Numbered from the stretch's first letter, positions 36,020 to 43,929 are shown. The stretch is 64,000 nucleotides of DNA from Mumia sp050632745 (GCF_050632745.1 NZ_JBODSD010000003.1:248001-312000), one strand, 5' to 3'. Made by a program: numbers and translations. Notes: generated by a model not told the origin, from the letters alone.

Positions 36020-36390
36020 GCCGCCATGCTAGGTCGCTGGGGCTCGATCGCTGTGCACCACGGGGGAAAAGACAGCGGCCGGCGGGTGATCCGCCGGCCG
36101 CCGGTCCGTGAGCGGTCTCGGGTCCGCTCACGAACATAGTCCCCTCCGCGTCACGGGGGCCGCGCGGAGGAGTTCGGGGTGCTACAGGAAGAAATCTGCC
36201 ATGAATTCAGCGCCATGGGAATGGCAGAATGATGCCGTGTCCTGAATACGACACAGGATCCGTGGTTTGAACGTCGATCGACGGGTGAGATCCTCCGAGC
36301 GTCAGCCGTTTTTCCCACAATTCCGCCGTTGGACAGGCGGATCGCGTGGGACGATCACGCAGCAGAGAGCAGCGGGCAGGGAGGTGTTGC
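36020..36390. other. 371-bp divergent intergenic region with orphan hairpins
   Basis: This gap between the TetR and TrmB/LuxR-like genes is AT-richer than its surroundings. It holds two tandem hairpins (36075-36101 and 36107-36132), an inverted repeat CTGCCAT/ATGGCAG (36196-36202, 36221-36227) and a short dyad TCCTG/CAGGA near 36240-36260. No convincing coding frame is seen. The minus-strand ATG at 36137 has a good ribosome binding site but its frame runs into the TetR gene in the wrong phase. Confidence 0.55.
36075..36132 (-). terminator. Tandem hairpins, possible minus-strand terminator or sRNA end
   Basis: GCGGCCGGCGG/CCGCCGGCCGC (36075-36085, 36091-36101) is a perfect 11-bp stem followed, read on the minus strand, by TGTCTTTT. 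CGTGAGCGG/CCGCTCACG (36107-36115, 36124-36132) is a second stem. A terminator here ends no known gene, so it implies a short transcript starting within about 36140-36390 on the minus strand. Confidence 0.5.
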
Positions 36391-37359
36391 GTGCTCGAGG
36401 TCTTGGGGTTCTCTCCCGATGAGTACGACCTCTATCGCGCGCTCGTCGAGGTGGCGAGCGCGACGCCGGCAGAGCTCGGCGGTGTGGTCGGCATGCAGGT
36501 CGAAGACGTGTCCGCCTACCTGGCCTCGCTCGAGCAGCGCGGTCTGGTCGGGCGGCACGTCCACGGTGGCGAGGAGCACTTCACGGCGTCACCGCCGACG
36601 GTCGCGCTCGGCTCGCTCATCGTCGAGCGGCAGCGGTGGCTGCGCCGCGCCGAGATCGAGCTCGAACGCCTCAACGCGCTCTACCGCAAGGCCGCCGACG
36701 ACCGCACCGCGTCCGACCTGGTCGACCTCGTCCCGGGGCGCGAGGCGGGGATGCAGCGGGCCGGCCAGCTGCTCCGCGCGGCCCGGCGCGAGGTCCGCCT
36801 GACCGTGCGGACCACCAAGCTGACCACCGCAGAGTACGGGTTCGTCGAGGAGCGCCGCGCCGTCGATCGCGGGGTGACGTTCCGGGTGCTCGCCGAGCGT
36901 GCGGTGCTCGACCGTCCCAACTCGCTGTCGGAGTTCCACGATGGCGAAGGGATGGACGTCCGGCTCGCCTCGGCCCTGCCGTCGCGCATCCTCATCGTCG
37001 ACTCCGAGATCGCGATGGTCCCCGTGATGGCGTCGCCGGACGACCTCACGGGCGGGGCGCTGATCGTCCACCGCAGCGGTCTGCTCGACAGCCTCGTCGC
37101 GCTGTTCGAGGCGCTGTGGGTCAGCGGCGCCCCGCTGCTCGCGAGCGAGGTGCCCGACTCTGGCCCCGGCGAGCTGGACGACACCGACGCCCGGATCCTG
37201 CGCCTCCTCAACGCGGGACTGACCGACCACAAGGTCGCCAACCAGCTCGGTCTGTCCGCACGCACGGTGCAGCGCCGGATGAGCCGGCTGATGGAGAAGG
37301 CCGAGGTCGAGACGCGGCTGCAGCTCGGGGTCGCTGCGAAGCAGCGCGGTTGGCTCTAG
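36391..37359 (+). CDS. TrmB-like/LuxR-type HTH regulator
   Basis: A 322-residue regulator with a TrmB-like winged helix at the N-terminus (SPDEYDLYRALVEVASATPA, VSAYLASLEQRGLVGRHV), a phospholipase-D-like middle region (GVTFRVLAERAVLD) and a LuxR-type helix-turn-helix at the C-terminus (RLLNAGLTDHKVANQLGLSA then RTVQRRMSRLM). This architecture is common in actinobacteria. Its targets are not known. The GTG start is chosen because AGGGAGG (36378-36384) precedes it. The gene ends inside a 26-bp tandem duplication. Confidence 0.88.
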   Translation: MLEVLGFSPDEYDLYRALVEVASATPAELGGVVGMQVEDVSAYLASLEQRGLVGRHVHGGEEHFTASPPTVALGSLIVERQRWLRRAEIELERLNALYRKAADDRTASDLVDLVPGREAGMQRAGQLLRAARREVRLTVRTTKLTTAEYGFVEERRAVDRGVTFRVLAERAVLDRPNSLSEFHDGEGMDVRLASALPSRILIVDSEIAMVPVMASPDDLTGGALIVHRSGLLDSLVALFEALWVSGAPLLASEVPDSGPGELDDTDARILRLLNAGLTDHKVANQLGLSARTVQRRMSRLMEKAEVETRLQLGVAAKQRGWL

Positions 37360-37385
37360 CTGCGAAGCAGCGCGGTTGGCTCTAG
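37334..37385. repeat. 26-bp tandem duplication across the end of the TrmB/LuxR-like gene
   Basis: Positions 37334-37359 and 37360-37385 are identical 26-mers, each starting CTGCGAAGCAGC and ending GGCTCTAG. The first copy encodes the last codons and stop, and the second is noncoding and repeats them. The unit contains a small hairpin GCTGC-GAA-GCAGC. Confidence 0.9.
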
Positions 37386-37387
37386 GG

Positions 37388-38128
37388 CTAGAGGCCGCCG
37401 GCGATCCGCAGGGTCGTGCCGGTCACGTACGACGCCTCGGCCGTGAAGAGCCACGCGACCGCCGGCGCGATGTCGTCCGGGACGCCGATGCGCCCCAGCG
37501 GCACGCGCTCGGCGACGCGCGCCGGCCGCCCGGGGTCGCCGGCGTCGGCGTGGATCCGCGTCTCGATCGTGCCCGGAGCGACGCCGACCACCCGGATCCC
37601 GCGCGCGGCGGTCTCCTTCGCGAGGCCGAGCGTGAGCGCGTCGACGCCGGCCTTCGCCGCGGCGTACTGCACGTACTCGCCGGGCGACCCGAGCGTCGCG
37701 GCCCCGGACGAGATGTTGACGATCGTCCCCGCGACCCCCGCCTCGTCGAACGCGATCACCGCCCGACGCGCGCACAGCAGCGCGGCCGTGAGGTTCAGGT
37801 CGACGGTCCGGCGTACGACGTCCGTCGGGGTCTCGGCGAGCGGACCGACGTGGAGCGTGGCTCCGGCGTTGTTGACGAGCCCGGTCACCGTCCCGATCTG
37901 CGCGGCGGCCTCGAACAGCGCCTCGACACCGTCGTCGGTGGTGACGTCGGAGCGGACGACCGCGACCCGCGTCCGGGGAGCGAGCTCGTCGCGCAGCGCC
38001 TCCGCGGCCGCGTCGTCGTGGGCGTACCCGAGGACCAGTCCGTGCCCGGCTCCTGCCAGCCGTCGGGCGATCGCGGCGCCGATCCCGCGCGTGCCGCCGG
38101 TGACGAGGGTGGTCTGGGGGGTGCTCAC
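37388..38128 (-). CDS. SDR-family oxidoreductase
   Basis: A classical short-chain dehydrogenase of 246 residues. The cofactor motif is VTGGTRGIGAAIARRL and NNAGA follows near residue 86. The catalytic Ser-Tyr-Lys is seen as SSGA and YVQYAAAKAG, with PGTIET after. It resembles FabG-like 3-oxoacyl or sugar dehydrogenases, and the substrate is unclear. GTG 38128 is chosen because the fold starts just after it; the much longer frame upstream has no family match. It is convergent with the regulator and divergent from the quinone reductase. Confidence 0.9.
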   Translation of the reverse strand: MSTPQTTLVTGGTRGIGAAIARRLAGAGHGLVLGYAHDDAAAEALRDELAPRTRVAVVRSDVTTDDGVEALFEAAAQIGTVTGLVNNAGATLHVGPLAETPTDVVRRTVDLNLTAALLCARRAVIAFDEAGVAGTIVNISSGAATLGSPGEYVQYAAAKAGVDALTLGLAKETAARGIRVVGVAPGTIETRIHADAGDPGRPARVAERVPLGRIGVPDDIAPAVAWLFTAEASYVTGTTLRIAGGL

Positions 38129-38174
38129 CTCTCGGACTCTAGCCAGGGGTGCGTCGCGCGTGCGCGGGCGCCGC

Positions 38175-38205
38175 TTGACCTCAAGCGCGCTTGAGCATCG
38201 ACACT
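38175..38205 (+). promoter_or_regulatory. MerR/SoxR-type promoter with a 19-bp spacer
   Basis: TTGACC (38175-38180) and GACACT (38200-38205) are 19 bp apart, the over-long spacing typical of MerR-family promoters. Between them CTCAAGCGCGCTTGAG (38180-38195) is a perfect 16-bp palindrome. It closely matches the known SoxR box half-sites (CCTCAAG and CTTGAG). The downstream gene is a quinone reductase, a common SoxR target in actinobacteria. Confidence 0.7.
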
Positions 38206-38237
38206 CGACGCAGACGAGCGACGGAGAGGGCAGGCGG

Positions 38238-39227
38238 ATGCGAGCGGTGCAGGTCGGCGAGTACGGCGGACCCGAGGTGCTGGAGGTCGCGGACGTCCCC
38301 GACCCGGACCCGGCCGAGGGCGAGCTCGTGGTCGACGTCGCCGTCGCGGACGTGATCTTCCTGGACACGATCCTGCGTCGTGGGGCGGCCGCCCAGTGGG
38401 GCATGACGCTCCCGTACGTCGCGGGCGGCGCTGTCGCGGGGACGGTCCGCCGCGTCGGCGCGGGGGTCGACCCGGGCTGGGTCGGGCGGCGCGTGGTGGC
38501 GCGGACGGGGACGCAGGGCGGGTACGCCGAGCGGGCCGCGGTCGCCGTCGCCACGGCGGTCGCGCTGCCGGACGACGTCGGGGACGCCGACGCTGCTGCG
38601 CTCTCCCGCGACGGTGTCACGGCGCTCCGGCTGGTCGAGGTGACGGAGGCTGGACCCGGTGACCGGGTGCTCGTCAACGCGGCGGCGGGCGGGGCCGGTG
38701 CGCTGCTCGTCCAGCTCCTGCTCGCCCGCGGGGTGACGGTCGTGGGAGCCGCGCGCGGCGAGGAGAAGCTCGCCCTGGTCCGAGGGCTGGGTGCCGAGGC
38801 GGTCGACTACGGGGTCTCGGGGTGGACCGAGAAGGTCGTCGCGGCGTTCGGGGGCGAGCGGCCGACCGTCCTCCTCGACGGTGCCGGTGGGACGCCAGGA
38901 CAGGAGGCGTTCACGGTGCTCGAGGAGGGCGGGCGGCTGGTCGCGTACGGGGCGGCGGGCGGCTTCCTCCAGCCCGACGAGGAGGAGGTGCGGCGGCGGA
39001 GCCTGCACGTCCTCGGCATCACCGGGGTGCAGCTCGCTCCGGACGCCGTTCGTCGCCTCACCGAGAAGGCCGTCGAGCTGCGCCGTGCGGGGACGTGGGT
39101 TCCGGCGATCCGCCACCGCCTCCCGCTCGCCGGGGCGGCGGAGGCGCACCGTCGGCTGGAGGAGCGGACGGCGGTCGGGAAGGCCGTGCTCGTGGTCGGC
39201 GGAGGGGCCGTTGGCGTCGGAGGTTAA
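38238..39227 (+). CDS. NADPH:quinone reductase, MDR superfamily
   Basis: A 329-residue zinc-independent medium-chain reductase of the quinone oxidoreductase group. The N-terminal GroES-like domain reads GGPEVLEVADVPDPDPAEGE and the nucleotide-binding site is AAAGGAGALLVQLLLARG. Zinc ligands of alcohol dehydrogenases are absent. It probably reduces quinones or enoyl carbonyls. GGAGAGGG precedes the ATG. The SoxR-like box upstream suggests induction by redox-cycling compounds. The stop lies 20 bp before the carboxylase gene. Confidence 0.9.
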   Translation: MRAVQVGEYGGPEVLEVADVPDPDPAEGELVVDVAVADVIFLDTILRRGAAAQWGMTLPYVAGGAVAGTVRRVGAGVDPGWVGRRVVARTGTQGGYAERAAVAVATAVALPDDVGDADAAALSRDGVTALRLVEVTEAGPGDRVLVNAAAGGAGALLVQLLLARGVTVVGAARGEEKLALVRGLGAEAVDYGVSGWTEKVVAAFGGERPTVLLDGAGGTPGQEAFTVLEEGGRLVAYGAAGGFLQPDEEEVRRRSLHVLGITGVQLAPDAVRRLTEKAVELRRAGTWVPAIRHRLPLAGAAEAHRRLEERTAVGKAVLVVGGGAVGVGG

Positions 39228-39240
39228 CAACCGTTAACAT
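39223..39240 (+). promoter_or_regulatory. Operator overlapping the -10 box of the leucine-catabolism operon
   Basis: GTTAAC-AACC-GTTAAC is an inverted pair of 6-bp palindromes. It overlaps TAACAT (39235-39240), which lies 7 nt before the ATG at 39248 and looks like the -10 of a leaderless transcript. A repressor bound here would block RNA polymerase directly. TetR or LiuR-type control is inference; the regulator gene is not identified. Confidence 0.5.
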
Positions 39241-39247
39241 CATCGGC

Positions 39248-40837
39248 ATGGGTACGCCACCCGCCTCCGCCCCGTCCTTGCGCGACCTCGTCGACCAGCT
39301 GCGCGAGCGGCTCGCCGTCGTCCGCACCGGCGGGCCCGAGCGCGCCCGTCAGAAGCACGAGAAGCGCGGCAAGCTCTTCGTCCGCGACCGCGTCGACCGC
39401 CTGCTCGACCCCGGCTCGCCGTTCCTCGAGATCGCGCCGCTGGCGGCGTACGGCATGTACGGCGCCGACGGCGACGCGTACGCGGTGCCGAGCGCCGGCG
39501 CGGTCGCCGGCATCGGCCGGGTGTCCGGGCGCGAGTGCGTGATCGTCGCGAACGACGCGACCGTCAAGGGCGGCACCTACTACCCGATGACGGTCAAGAA
39601 GCACCTCCGTGCGCAGACGGTCGCCGCGGAGAACCACCTGCCGTGCCTCTACCTCGTCGACTCCGGGGGCGCGTTCCTCCCGATGCAGGACGAGGTGTTC
39701 CCCGACCGCGAGCACTTCGGGCGCATCTTCTACAACCAGGCGCAGATGTCGGCGCAGGGCATCCCGCAGGTCGCGGCCGTGATGGGGTCGTGCACCGCGG
39801 GTGGCGCGTACGTCCCGGCGATGAGCGACGAGACGGTCATCGTCCGCGACCAGGGCACGATCTTCCTCGGCGGTCCGCCGCTGGTGAAGGCGGCGACCGG
39901 TGAGGTCGTCACGGCGGAGGAGCTCGGCGGCGGCGAGGTGCACGCCCGCAGGTCCGGTGTCGTCGACCACCTCGCCGACGACGACGCGCACGCGCTGGCG
40001 ATCGTCCGCAGCATCGTCGCGACCTTCGAGCGCCGGACGCCGCCGAGCCTCGAGCGCAGTGCGGTCGTCGAGCCGCTCGAGGACCCGGCAGGCCTGTACG
40101 ACGTGGTGCCGACCGACTCGCGCACCCCGTACGACGTGCGGGACGTGATCCGGCGCGTGGTCGACGGCTCGACGTTCCACGAGTTCAAGCCGTTGTACGG
40201 CGAGACGCTGGTGTGCGCGTTCGCCCGGATCTGGGGCTACCCGGTCGCGATCGTGGCGAACAACGGCATCCTCTTCTCGGAGTCGTCGCTCAAGGGCGCG
40301 CACTTCATCGAGCTGGCGAACCAGCGGGGCGTCCCCCTCGTCTTCCTCCAGAACATCACCGGCTTCATGGTCGGCCGCGAGTACGAGAACGGCGGCATCG
40401 CGAAGGACGGCGCCAAGCTCGTCACCGCGGTCGCGTCGTCGGTCGTGCCGCGGTTCACCGTCGTCATCGGCGGCTCGTACGGCGCCGGGAACTACGGCAT
40501 GTCGGGACGGGCGTACGACCCGCGCTTCCTGTGGATGTGGCCCAACGCCAAGATCTCGGTGATGGGCGGCGAGCAGGCCGCGTCCGTGCTCGCGACGGTG
40601 CGCCGCGACGGCATCGAGGCGCGCGGCGAGGAGTGGAGCGCCGCCGACGAGGAGGCGTTCAAGGATCCGATCCGCGAGCAGTACGAGGCGCAGGGCTCGG
40701 CGTACTACTCCACCGCGCGGCTGTGGGACGACGGCATCATCGACCCCGCCGACACCCGGCGCGTGCTCGGCATGGCGTTGCAGGCGTCGTCGAACGCGCC
40801 GATCCCCGAACCCCACTACGGCGTCTTCCGGATGTGA
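39248..40837 (+). CDS. Methylcrotonyl-CoA carboxylase beta (carboxyltransferase) subunit
   Basis: A 529-residue carboxyltransferase that moves the carboxyl group from biotin to 3-methylcrotonyl-CoA in leucine breakdown. Features typical of MCC-beta are GGTYYPMTVKKHLRAQ, HFGRIFYNQAQMSAQGIPQV, VMGSCTAGGAYVPAMSDE and VVIGGSYGAGNYGMSGRAYD. Acetyl/propionyl-CoA carboxylase beta subunits differ in these stretches. ATG 39248 has no ribosome binding site but sits 7 nt after TAACAT. The alpha subunit follows within 6 nt. Confidence 0.93.
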   Translation: MGTPPASAPSLRDLVDQLRERLAVVRTGGPERARQKHEKRGKLFVRDRVDRLLDPGSPFLEIAPLAAYGMYGADGDAYAVPSAGAVAGIGRVSGRECVIVANDATVKGGTYYPMTVKKHLRAQTVAAENHLPCLYLVDSGGAFLPMQDEVFPDREHFGRIFYNQAQMSAQGIPQVAAVMGSCTAGGAYVPAMSDETVIVRDQGTIFLGGPPLVKAATGEVVTAEELGGGEVHARRSGVVDHLADDDAHALAIVRSIVATFERRTPPSLERSAVVEPLEDPAGLYDVVPTDSRTPYDVRDVIRRVVDGSTFHEFKPLYGETLVCAFARIWGYPVAIVANNGILFSESSLKGAHFIELANQRGVPLVFLQNITGFMVGREYENGGIAKDGAKLVTAVASSVVPRFTVVIGGSYGAGNYGMSGRAYDPRFLWMWPNAKISVMGGEQAASVLATVRRDGIEARGEEWSAADEEAFKDPIREQYEAQGSAYYSTARLWDDGIIDPADTRRVLGMALQASSNAPIPEPHYGVFRM

Positions 40838-40842
40838 GTGCG

Positions 40843-42984
40843 ATGACGAACGATTCTGCAGCCGAGCGGGGGGGCTCTGGTGGTCGAGCAGCCGAGCCGG
40901 GGGCTTCTGGTGGTCGAGTAGCCGAGCCGCTGGGCGAGGCGTATCGAGACCCGGGTCTCGATACGCCCTCCGCTAGCGCTCCGGGCTACTCGACCAGCGG
41001 GGCGACCGGCGGGGGCGGCGCTCCGGGCTACTCGACCAGCGGGGGCGGCGCTCCGGGCTACTCGACCAGCGGGGGCGGCTCGACCAGCGGTGCCCGCTTC
41101 ACCTCGGTCCTCGTCGCCAACCGGGGCGAGATCGCGGTGCGCGTGATCCGGGCCGTGCAGGCCGCCGGGCTGCGGGCGATCGCGGTGCACTCCGACCTCG
41201 ACGCCCAAGCCCCTCACGTCCGGCTCGCCGACCACGTCGAGCGTGTCGCGTCGTACCTGGATGTCGACGCGATCCTGGATGCCGCCCGTCGCAGCGGCGC
41301 GCAGGCCGTGCACCCGGGCTACGGCTTCCTCTCCGAGCGGGCCGACGCCGCCCGCGCGGTGGTCGATGCCGGACTCGTGTGGATCGGGCCAAGTGCGGAC
41401 GTGATCGACCTGATGGGCCGCAAGGACCGCGCCCGTGAGGTGGCCGAGCGCGCGGGCGTGCCGGTGACGCGGCGGTACGACGTCGGTCTCGATACGGACT
41501 CCGCTGGCGCTCCGTCCTCCTCGGCCACCGGGAGCGGCGACGTCGCGTACCCCGTCCTCGTCAAGGCGGCGGCCGGCGGTGGCGGGAAGGGCATGCGCGT
41601 CGTGCGCGACCCTGCGGACCTCGAGCCTGCGATCGCCGCCGCCCGCCGCGAGGCCGCGTCCGCCTTCGGGGACGACACGCTGATCGTCGAGGAGTACGTC
41701 GAGCGCGGCCGCCACGTCGAGGTGCAGGTCATCGGGGACGAGCACGGCACCGTCCTCCACCTCTTCGAGCGCGACTGCTCGGCGCAGCGCCGTCACCAGA
41801 AGGTCCTGGAGGAGGCTCCGGCGCCGACGATCTCCACGGCGACCCGCGACCGACTCACCGAGGCGGCGGTCGCGCTGTCGCAAGAGGTCGGCTACGTCAA
41901 CGCGGGCACGGTCGAGTTCCTCGTGCACGGGGAGCGTGACGACCAGATCGCGTTCCTCGAGATGAACACGCGCCTGCAGGTCGAGCACCCGGTCACCGAG
42001 GCGATCACCGGCCTCGACCTGGTCGCGCTCCAGCTCCGGGTCGCGCAAGGGCTCCCGCTCGGCATCGCCCAGGACGACGTCACCGCGACCGGGCACGCGA
42101 TCGAGGCCCGCGTCTACGCGGAGGACCCGTACGCCGGCTTCCTGCCTCAGGCCGGCCGCGCGACGCAGGTCGTGTGGCCGGAGCACGTCCGCGTCGACGC
42201 CGCGCTCGAGTCCGGCGCCGAGGTCACCACCGCGTACGACCCGATGCTCGGCAAGGTGATCGCGTACGGGGCGGACCGTGACGCGGCGCGGACCGCCCTG
42301 GTCGACGCGCTGGACCGGACGGCGGTCCTCGGCGTCACCACCAACACCGGGTTCCTGCGACGCCTGGTGGCGTCCGACGCGTTCGGGTCCGCCGTGATCC
42401 ACACGGCCTGGCTGGACTCCGCCGACGCCGGCGAGCTGACGACGCGGCCCGACGTCCCGGCGGCTGCGCGCGACGACGCCGCCCGGGCCTGGGCGCGGGC
42501 ACACGTGTCGCCTGCGGACGACCCGTTCGGCGCGGCCGACGGCTGGCGCTCCGCGGCGGACCCCGCACCGGTGCTCGTCACGCTCGTCGACGCCGACGGG
42601 ACACCGGTCGACGCGGCGCTGCCGCCCGGGTCGTACGAGCAGGCCGCGGCCGAGGCCGGACGCGCGTGGGTCGACCACCGCAGCGTCACGGTCGCCCACG
42701 AGGGGCAGTCGTGGACCTTCCGTCATCCGGACCCCGCCCGCGACCGCGCCGGCGAGGGCACCGGTGACGCCGACGTCGTCTCGCCGATGCCGGGGACGGT
42801 GCTCTCCGTCGCCGTGGCCGAGGGTGAGACCGTGGAGGAGGGCCAGGTCCTCGGTGTCGTGGAGGCGATGAAGATGGAGATCGCGCTGAAGGCGCCGTAC
42901 GCCGGAGTCGTCAGCCGGGTCGGTGTCGGCGGGGGCGACCAGGTGGCGCTCGGAGCGCTGCTGTTCCGGGTGGACGCGGAATGA
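40843..42984 (+). CDS. Methylcrotonyl-CoA carboxylase alpha (biotin carboxylase/BCCP) subunit with repeat-derived insertions
   Basis: The biotin carboxylase plus carrier subunit, 713 residues. The biotin carboxylase domain begins near residue 87 (FTSVLVANRGEIAVRVIRA). It has the ATP-binding loop KAAAGGGGKGMR, and FLEMNTRLQVEHPVTEAITG. The C-terminal biotin site is VVEAMKMEI. The first 85 residues are low-complexity (APGYSTSGGG repeats) encoded by a palindromic DNA repeat, with no start codon near the conserved domain. A second repeat-derived stretch (GLDTDSAGAPSSSATGSGD, about residues 215-233) sits in the ATP-grasp domain. GTG 40834 is an alternative start. Confidence 0.9.
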   Translation: MTNDSAAERGGSGGRAAEPGASGGRVAEPLGEAYRDPGLDTPSASAPGYSTSGATGGGGAPGYSTSGGGAPGYSTSGGGSTSGARFTSVLVANRGEIAVRVIRAVQAAGLRAIAVHSDLDAQAPHVRLADHVERVASYLDVDAILDAARRSGAQAVHPGYGFLSERADAARAVVDAGLVWIGPSADVIDLMGRKDRAREVAERAGVPVTRRYDVGLDTDSAGAPSSSATGSGDVAYPVLVKAAAGGGGKGMRVVRDPADLEPAIAAARREAASAFGDDTLIVEEYVERGRHVEVQVIGDEHGTVLHLFERDCSAQRRHQKVLEEAPAPTISTATRDRLTEAAVALSQEVGYVNAGTVEFLVHGERDDQIAFLEMNTRLQVEHPVTEAITGLDLVALQLRVAQGLPLGIAQDDVTATGHAIEARVYAEDPYAGFLPQAGRATQVVWPEHVRVDAALESGAEVTTAYDPMLGKVIAYGADRDAARTALVDALDRTAVLGVTTNTGFLRRLVASDAFGSAVIHTAWLDSADAGELTTRPDVPAAARDDAARAWARAHVSPADDPFGAADGWRSAADPAPVLVTLVDADGTPVDAALPPGSYEQAAAEAGRAWVDHRSVTVAHEGQSWTFRHPDPARDRAGEGTGDADVVSPMPGTVLSVAVAEGETVEEGQVLGVVEAMKMEIALKAPYAGVVSRVGVGGGDQVALGALLFRVDAE
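40876..41090. repeat. Composite GTATCGAGAC palindromic repeat inside the carboxylase alpha gene
   Basis: The centre (40938-40967) is a perfect 30-bp palindrome whose arms are GGCGTATCGAGACCC and its complement. The arms extend into imperfect complements: TGGTCGAGTAGCC on the left and GGCTACTCGACCA on the right. The left arm has two 30-bp tandem copies (from 40876 and 40906). The right arm has three copies of CTCCGGGCTACTCGACCAGC (40979, 41021, 41051) plus a fragment. All are in frame. Confidence 0.88.
41485..41532. repeat. Half-copy of the GTATCGAGAC element within the biotin carboxylase domain
   Basis: The 48 bp from GGTCTCGATACG to CCACCGGG align with the right half of the composite element at about 40 of 48 positions by eye. 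It is in frame and encodes an Asp/Ser/Ala-rich stretch between GVPVTRRYD and YPVLVKAAAGG. Confidence 0.7.
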
Positions 42985-43412
42985 CGCGGAGCGCCTCGGA
43001 GGACCAGAACCGGCGCATGCTGCGGGCGCGCGACGCGATGGACCGCGACTACGCGTCGCCCCTCGATGTCGCCGCGCTCGCCCGCATCGCGTACGTCTCC
43101 GAGGCGCACTTCATCCGGACCTTCCGCGACACCTTCGGCGAGACGCCGCACCGCTACCTGCAGCGGCGTCGCATCGAGCGGGCGATGCGGCTGATGCGCG
43201 AGACCGAGCGGCCGGTCACCCAGATCTGCCTCGACGTCGGCTTCACCAGCCTCGGGACGTTCAGCCGGACGTTCACCGCGGTCGTGGGCGAGTCGCCGAC
43301 CGCCTACCGGCGACGCGCCCGTCCGTACGTCGCCCCCTCGTGCTTCACGCGCTCCTGGACGCGGCCGAGCAGTTTCGGAGAAGCCAGGAGCGCCCGGGCG
43401 GGCCTAGCGTGA
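42981..43412 (+). CDS. AraC-type HTH protein (DNA-binding domain only)
   Basis: A 143-residue protein made almost entirely of the AraC DNA-binding domain: two helix-turn-helices (LDVAALARIAYVSEAHFIRT, PVTQICLDVGFTSLGTFSRT). The usual sensor domain is absent, as in the MarA/SoxS class. It overlaps the carboxylase gene by 4 nt and lies 5 nt before the VOC gene. AraC-VOC pairs of this kind are common in actinobacteria. The effector is unknown. Confidence 0.88.
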   Translation: MTRSASEDQNRRMLRARDAMDRDYASPLDVAALARIAYVSEAHFIRTFRDTFGETPHRYLQRRRIERAMRLMRETERPVTQICLDVGFTSLGTFSRTFTAVVGESPTAYRRRARPYVAPSCFTRSWTRPSSFGEARSARAGLA

Positions 43413-43417
43413 GCAGC

Positions 43418-43891
43418 ATGTTCAACGCGATCAGCATCACCCAGGTCAAGGTCCTCGACCAGGACGAAGCCCTCGAGTTCTACGTCGGCAAGCTCGGGTT
43501 CGAGGTGAGCGCCGACGTGGACATGGGCTTCATGCGGTGGCTCACCATCTCCCTTCCGCGCGACCCCGACCGGCATCTCCTGCTCGAGGTCCCGAAGCCG
43601 CCCGCGATGAGTGAGGAGACGGCGGCGCAGGTGCGCGACCTGCTCACCAGGGGCGCGCTCGGTGTCGCCTGCATCCTCGCCACGGACGACTGCCGCGGCA
43701 CGTACGAGGAGCTGCGCGCCAAGGGCGTCGAGTTCACCGAGGAGCCGACCGCGCAGCCGTACGGCGTCGACTGCGCCCTGCGCGACCCCTTCGGCAACGC
43801 CATCCGGATCACCGAGCCGACCACCGGCCCGGTGGAGATCACCGACGCCGACAGGGAGCGTTGGCGCTCCGGCGCCGACGCCAACCGCTAG
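43418..43891 (+). CDS. VOC-family (glyoxalase-like) protein
   Basis: A 157-residue vicinal-oxygen-chelate protein with two beta-alpha-beta-beta-beta halves (ITQVKVLDQDEALEFYVGKL then ALRDPFGNAIRI). Metal-type residues are visible (His54 in DRHLLLEV, Glu in RITEP). The reaction cannot be assigned. Paired with the AraC gene. TAGCGT lies 7 nt before the ATG, so it may also have its own leaderless transcript. Confidence 0.88.
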   Translation: MFNAISITQVKVLDQDEALEFYVGKLGFEVSADVDMGFMRWLTISLPRDPDRHLLLEVPKPPAMSEETAAQVRDLLTRGALGVACILATDDCRGTYEELRAKGVEFTEEPTAQPYGVDCALRDPFGNAIRITEPTTGPVEITDADRERWRSGADANR

Positions 43892-43929
43892 CCCGACCAC
43901 CGCCGTACCGACGAGCACGAGGAGAACCG

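Noticed and set aside
35433..36137. Minus-strand ATG at 36137 with a good GGAGGGG ribosome binding site
   Set aside because: The frame runs through the TetR gene in the wrong phase and gives arginine-rich sequence with no domain. The site may be chance or part of the orphan hairpin region.
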